Shown here piece after piece: positions 8,200 to 8,240 of a DNA stretch of 8,240 bases (positions are counted from its first letter, which is position 1; the number at the start of each line of letters is the position of its first letter). The notes below the pieces were generated by a model. It was not told the origin of the DNA. It did no database searches and was given only the letters and a program-made list of their open reading frames with translations. This DNA is from Hyphomicrobiales bacterium (lineage in GTDB: Bacteria > Pseudomonadota > Alphaproteobacteria > Rhizobiales > JAJFHB01). The stretch is taken from positions 1 through 8,240 of the forward strand of contig JAJFHB010000353.1 of assembly GCA_021775795.1 (NCBI GenBank), given 5' to 3'. The position numbers and the translations under genes were made by a program.

Positions 8200-8240
8200 C
8201 TTCGGCAATCACATGATCCAGGTCGTTCGACTACTCTTCA

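Overview
This window looks like the core chromosome of an alphaproteobacterium. Three things support that: the protein signatures (a 339-residue class I ketol-acid reductoisomerase and an acetolactate synthase with the LLHGNRLSHSY stretch), moderately high GC, and the gene neighbourhood serB / miaA / large and small acetolactate synthase subunits / ilvC. A Hyphomicrobiales- or Parvibaculum-like lineage would fit, but this is inference from gene content and no marker here fixes the order or genus.

Layout from left to right. Positions 1-541 (+) hold the 3' end of an NMT1/THI5-type substrate-binding protein gene that begins outside the window. It converges, with only 13 bases between stop codons, on a run of seven genes read on the minus strand from about 7229 down to 555. 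In transcription order these are miaA (tRNA dimethylallyltransferase), ilvB/ilvI (acetolactate synthase large subunit), ilvN/ilvH (small regulatory subunit), ilvC (ketol-acid reductoisomerase), a GNAT acetyltransferase whose start lies inside the end of ilvC, a beta-hydroxyacid dehydrogenase-family reductase, and a PPP-type metallophosphoesterase. Divergently from miaA, serB (phosphoserine phosphatase) runs rightward from 7269 to 8165. It is followed by a GC-rich hairpin at 8175-8199 that probably ends both serB and a gene entering from the right edge.

How the genes work together. The ilvB-ilvN-ilvC block carries the first two shared steps of valine, isoleucine and leucine synthesis: acetohydroxyacid formation with a regulatory subunit, then NADPH-dependent isomeroreduction. 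serB catalyses the last step of serine synthesis, and miaA modifies A37 of tRNAs that read codons starting with U. The three downstream genes (GNAT, dehydrogenase-like, phosphatase) are tightly packed behind ilvC and are likely co-transcribed with it, but their substrates cannot be read from sequence. No mobile element, CRISPR array, phage gene, tRNA or rRNA was seen.

Overall this is ordinary housekeeping sequence, and I do not see a new multi-gene system. The points most worth a second look are two residue substitutions in the acetolactate synthase (Glu in place of the usual Mg-binding Asp, and Ala at the Pro position linked to herbicide response), the accessory enzyme trio behind ilvC, and the uncertain or unusual translation starts of ilvN, miaA and serB.
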